A stretch of 64,000 nt of DNA from Acarospora socialis (lineage: Eukaryota > Ascomycota > Lecanoromycetes > Acarosporales > Acarosporaceae): assembly GCA_025617375.2 (NCBI GenBank), contig JAMYGW020000002.1, positions 2,356,001 to 2,420,000 on the forward strand, written 5' to 3'. Made by a program: the position numbers and the translations under genes. Below are positions 60,766 through 64,000 of this stretch, in pieces. The notes under the pieces are model-generated. The model worked only from the letters and a program-made list of their open reading frames with translations. It was not told the origin of the DNA and searched no databases. Numbering within the stretch: position 1 is the stretch's first letter; each line of letters opens with the position of its first letter.

Positions 60766-61727
60766 CTAACTCATCTCCGTCCCTAGCGCTTTCAATTCCA
60801 CCAGGAAAACCGACATTTCCCCAGCCTCCCGAAGCGCTTGCAGACCATGCTGGACTGCCGGCTTACGGCGGACAGTCTCGCACGCCTAGCACACACAATC
60901 AGCACCAGCCCCACCCATCCTACCACCAACCACCAACCACTACCCAATTCAACGCAACAGCCACACTCACCTCGCGACTTTCCCACCCCACCACCCCAAC
61001 CCAAACCTCCCCCTCCAAATTCAAGCTCCTCCCACCAATCGCCCCACGCACCAACGCCTCCGCTTCCCTCTCCACTAGGTTCACAAATTCCCTCCACACC
61101 TTCTCCGCCGCCCGCACACTCTCCCTAGACTCGGACTCCGACCCGGACGCCGGCAACGTGAGCTGAAAAATCTCCGTCACCGGTGCGGACGCGCAAGCCG
61201 CAGGCCCGCGGTTCGTTTCGTAGAGCTGCGGTTTGGCGGGGCCGGCGAGGAGGGGCTTGATGGTGCCGCCGAAGGAGCGGAATTCGGGGGAGGAGAGGAA
61301 GGTGGTGAAGGAGGAGTATTTGTCCCATTCTGGTAGACGAGAGATGAGAATCGCACAGACGACGAGGGGGCGAGGATTGGGGTTGTGGCTAGCCGCGTGG
61401 TATATGCCAGATCATGGTAATAGACAGATAGATAGGCATACGTATGAAGTGGGCCCTACTCGACATCTCCCACTTCCGGACCCGGACAGAATACAGGAAA
61501 CCAAAAGAGATATTAAATAGGAGAAAGTACATACCAAGCAAAAGCACAAATCTCCAATCAACCCTCACGTCCGCGCCATCCTCCTCGACCATCCAGCCAT
61601 AGAAGCCACTACGCACATCAGGGTGCGACTCAAACGTCTTCGACAACGTCGGCCATGTTCTCTTGAAAGCCTCGCGATCCTCCGGAGAGGGTTTCACAGC
61701 GGGAAAGATTAGTTCCGTCACTGCCAT
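60766..61727 (-). CDS. Dimeric alpha/beta-barrel-like protein of unknown function
   Basis: Exons 61727-61535, 61329-60971 and 60885-60766 join in phase to 223 residues. Segments such as FYGWMVEEDGADVRVDWRFV, LEWDKYSSFTTFLSSPEFR and the following GTIKPLLAGPAKPQLYETN resemble the ABM/stress-response A/B-barrel type with two ferredoxin-like repeats; a second barrel begins near APVTEIFQLTLPA and ends with LQALREAGEMSVFLVELK. Many fungal homologues have no assigned role. No signal peptide. The first intron is long (205 nt) for this genome. Domain call is tentative; gene structure is well supported by phase. Confidence 0.75.
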
Positions 61728-62331
61728 CTCAAATTTTGAGAAGATGGCTATAACTTTCTAGAAAATGGACTTTGGGAAGCCTTGCAGTCGAGGAAAATTG
61801 CTATCAGGCCATCTACGATCTGGCGCTTCCAGGAGCTATATTACATAGTACATGTCAGACCGACCGTCAATGCGGAGGTCCCTCGGACTTGAATGCATAG
61901 CGGTCGGTGTCCGTGTCAGCTGCAGCTTATGGACTGTGGCGCTCGGTTAGGGTTTCGTGGCTTCGAGGCCGGTTGGAGTGATTGCGATTCGGGATTCAGA
62001 TCTGCTCCGTAGCCCTTTACTGATGATAAGTGAACATGCATAGTGATGGAAAATGAACACAAGCATTCTTTTGCAACCACTGAGGCCACTCGTCCGTGCG
62101 TACTGAGTCGACATGTCAGCGTGCGATTTCGGGGATGACTTGCCTTAGACCGACCACAATGGTCTACCAAGTTCACCGTACCCACTCCAACACGTGCATA
62201 CCGAAGAGATGCCAATCCTCACCGGCAAGCTTTAATCCCCCACAAACCTCTCGCCGAACAACACTGATCCCATCGTCAGTCTGAAAGCCTCAAAGACTCT
62301 ACCTACTATATCTCCTATCGTCCTACCAACA
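61728..62331. promoter_or_regulatory. Divergent spacer to SNU23
   Basis: 604 bases between opposite start codons. No repeat or RNA gene recognised. Confidence 0.35.
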
Positions 62332-63036
62332 ATGCCCTCCCCACCCGCCAAAGCCAACGCCTACTCCACCCCCCCAACCACCTCCGACACCTCCTTCCGC
62401 CGCACCTGGAACCGGACCGAATACGCCGCCAAAGCCGCCGCGCGCGAGAGCTCCGAGAAACGCGAATCCATCGCCCGACACGAAGCGCGACTCCTCGGCA
62501 AGAAATATCACCCTCCGCCGTCCACGTCCACTTCGCACGCAACACGCACTCCCGACGGCCCCTCCCACGCCCACGAAACAGACACGACCTCGCGCACCTC
62601 CCGCCTAGACGTGTCCTCACTGATCGGGAAAACAACGCTCGTCCCCGTCGGGGCCGCGGTCGGCAAGCGCGGGAAGGGCGCCGGGTTTTACTGCGAGGCG
62701 TGCGATCTGACGTTCAAGGACAACGTGCAGTTTGTGGACCATTTGAACAGTCGGCAGCATTTGGTGGCGACGGGCCAGAGTGGAGAGGTGCGGAGGGCGG
62801 GGGTGGAGGAGGTGAGGGAGCGGTTGAGGTGGTTGGTGGCGAGGAGGAGGGAGGAGGAGGAGGAGAGGGGACGGGAGGGGGTGGGGTTGAGGGAGAGGTT
62901 GGAGGGACGGAGGGAGGAGATGGAGAGGGAGAGGGAGGAGAAGAGGGCTAGGCGGAGGGAGAAGAGGAGGATGGCGAGGGGTGGGGTTAAGGTGGAGGAG
63001 GGGGATGGTGGGGTCAGGGGGGGGATTATCTGTTGA
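62332..63036 (+). CDS. SNU23: U4/U6.U5 tri-snRNP protein Snu23 (ZMAT2-like)
   Basis: Small tri-snRNP factor needed for spliceosome activation. Single exon, 234 residues. The N-terminal RRTWNRTEYAAKAAARE is the family start. A matrin/U1-type zinc finger holds C121, C124, H137 and H143 (FYCEACDLTFKDNVQFVDH). The remaining third is a charged Arg/Glu-rich helix (EEEEERGREGVGLRERLEG). The coding strand shifts from C-rich to strongly G-rich halfway through the gene, which produces long antisense frames. Identity is firm. Confidence 0.93.
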   Translation: MPSPPAKANAYSTPPTTSDTSFRRTWNRTEYAAKAAARESSEKRESIARHEARLLGKKYHPPPSTSTSHATRTPDGPSHAHETDTTSRTSRLDVSSLIGKTTLVPVGAAVGKRGKGAGFYCEACDLTFKDNVQFVDHLNSRQHLVATGQSGEVRRAGVEEVRERLRWLVARRREEEEERGREGVGLRERLEGRREEMEREREEKRARRREKRRMARGGVKVEEGDGGVRGGIIC

Positions 63037-63302
63037 TGGCTGGAGGTGTCTGGAGGGAGGGTGTTTGGTGGGCGTATTGGAGGGCGTTTGTGGAGGCGTA
63101 CACGGCATGTGTGCAGTTGGCTTTATGACGAAAGACGTGAAGCGTTATTGTTACATTTTAGGCGCCTATTACAAAGTACCGCTTCCAACCACCTGGGGTA
63201 TATGTCCTTCTTCCTATCCTTTCCTGCCAATTCAATCTCTGATCCCTGGACACCGTACACCAGCCTGACTCGGTATGAATACAACTCGCGGTTGCAGCGC
63301 AA

Positions 63303-64000
63303 CTACCACCGCAAGACTATCGCATAAACTAGATCTGGGTAAAAGTCAGCGAGAGATCGCAGGGTTGTCAATGTGTGAAGTACCAGTTTCAGAGGGGTGC
63401 GATAGAGAGCTTTGCCGCTAAAATTCCTCATCGCTCTGCCCTTGTTGGAACGGTGTTGAAGTCTGCGGAAAGCTTCTTGGACATGTTTTGGCTCGATCGG
63501 TGTCCTCCCTTCCTCAGGCGGATCGAACAGGCCACTCTCCCGCTTTCGCTTCTTGCTTTGACTCTCGCCCCCGCTCTTGGTCTTCCACATATCCTCGGCT
63601 TCCTTCACCTTCAGCGCCTCCTCTGTCAGCGTCTGTACAATCTCGAACGTCAAGAAGCCCAAAATGTCCACAATGTCGTCATTCGGTTTGCTGTCTGTTA
63701 CGATGCCGAAACCGGCCCATTCCTTGAAGCGCTTTCCCTTACGGAAGGTGAAAGAGGCTTGACGACAGTCAGACCAGTGCACGTACTCGTCTTTTGTCAT
63801 ATTCTTTGTCCGTTCGTCCGCGTTCTTGAGTCGTTGTAGCGTGGCATAGTTCATCTCCTCCTCCTCTTCGTCCTCTTCATCTTCCCTCTCTGGCACCTGC
63901 TCGCTGTAGAAACTTGCGACCTCCCACGGCAATCCGACTTTGGCTTTTTTGTTCTTCTTGGCACCGTCCGCAACAGTAGGTCCGCCGCCACCTACACCTG
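63303..64000 (-). CDS. SPT3: SAGA subunit Spt3, C-terminal part (5' end outside window)
   Basis: Spt3 is the TBP-contacting histone-fold subunit of SAGA. The minus frame is open from the window edge to 63303. The visible part includes [75 protein letters not shown] and [15 protein letters not shown], matching the second histone-fold half and tail of Spt3. The start is not in the window. Near the 3' end, GTACTT after RTPLKL and a TAG before 63,325 could define a terminal 50-nt intron giving a slightly different C-terminus; the unspliced frame is used here. Confidence 0.9.
   Translation of the reverse strand, partial: GVGGGGPTVADGAKKNKKAKVGLPWEVASFYSEQVPEREDEEDEEEEEMNYATLQRLKNADERTKNMTKDEYVHWSDCRQASFTFRKGKRFKEWAGFGIVTDSKPNDDIVDILGFLTFEIVQTLTEEALKVKEAEDMWKTKSGGESQSKKRKRESGLFDPPEEGRTPIEPKHVQEAFRRLQHRSNKGRAMRNFSGKALYRTPLKLVLHTLTTLRSLADFYPDLVYAIVLRW

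Overview
The window is nuclear DNA of a filamentous ascomycete (Pezizomycotina; a Dothideomycete is my best guess, with low certainty). The evidence is many short introns (about 45-70 nt, GT/AG with CTNAC-like branch sites), compact genes on both strands, spacers of a few hundred bases, a divergent intron-bearing histone H3/H4 pair, and typical fungal families. I see no operons, CRISPR arrays, tRNA or rRNA genes. I rebuilt most gene models by hand from splice signals, phase agreement and family alignment from memory. Every spliced model reported as intact closes in frame.

Layout. 1-755: 5' part of a Ser/Pro/Gln-rich protein, perhaps a transcription factor (-), followed by a 4.6-kb stretch with no gene I can support. 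5364-7348: divergent H4 (-) and H3 (+). 8133-9212: Mpv17/Sym1-type membrane protein (+). 10143-12602: NAF1 (-), sharing a short promoter with ALG9 (+, 12901-14789). 15135-16640: DUF3445 haem-dependent N-demethylase-like protein (+). 16951-18568: EXO5 (-). 19154-20439: secreted Cys-rich protein (-). 22014-24036: single-pass membrane protein with an SH3 domain (-). 24962-26410: CDK-like kinase (-). 27022-29970: decayed cupin-like/TPR/ankyrin/TIR-like gene (-). 30556-33503: SYP1 endocytic adaptor (+). 33504-34817: AT-rich island with two solo-LTR-like insertions, each with perfect 5-bp target duplications. 34818-37225: MAD1 (+). 37439-39205: PRP3 (-), divergent from RPA190 (+, 39486-44880). 45021-47979: RAD3/XPD (-), divergent from LTN1/listerin (+, 48229-53769). 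53940-55407: BIR1/survivin (-). 56075-57676: TAM41 (+). 58043-59949: chromate-type transporter (-). 60766-61727: alpha/beta-barrel protein (-). 62332-63036: SNU23 (+). 63303-64000: SPT3, 5' end outside the window (-).

Function. Most genes are nuclear and cell-cycle housekeeping: chromatin (H3, H4, SPT3), rRNA synthesis and H/ACA RNP assembly (RPA190, NAF1), tri-snRNP splicing (PRP3, SNU23), DNA repair/transcription (RAD3, EXO5), mitotic control (MAD1, BIR1), ribosome quality control (LTN1), mitochondrial functions (TAM41, Mpv17-like), N-glycosylation (ALG9) and endocytosis (SYP1). Head-to-head pairs (H4/H3, NAF1/ALG9, PRP3/RPA190, RAD3/LTN1, BIR1/TAM41) suggest shared promoters. The unusual parts are the decayed multidomain gene at 27-30 kb, the neighbouring LTR-bearing island, and some odd splicing: a 10-nt microexon in RAD3 and a GC-AG intron in LTN1.
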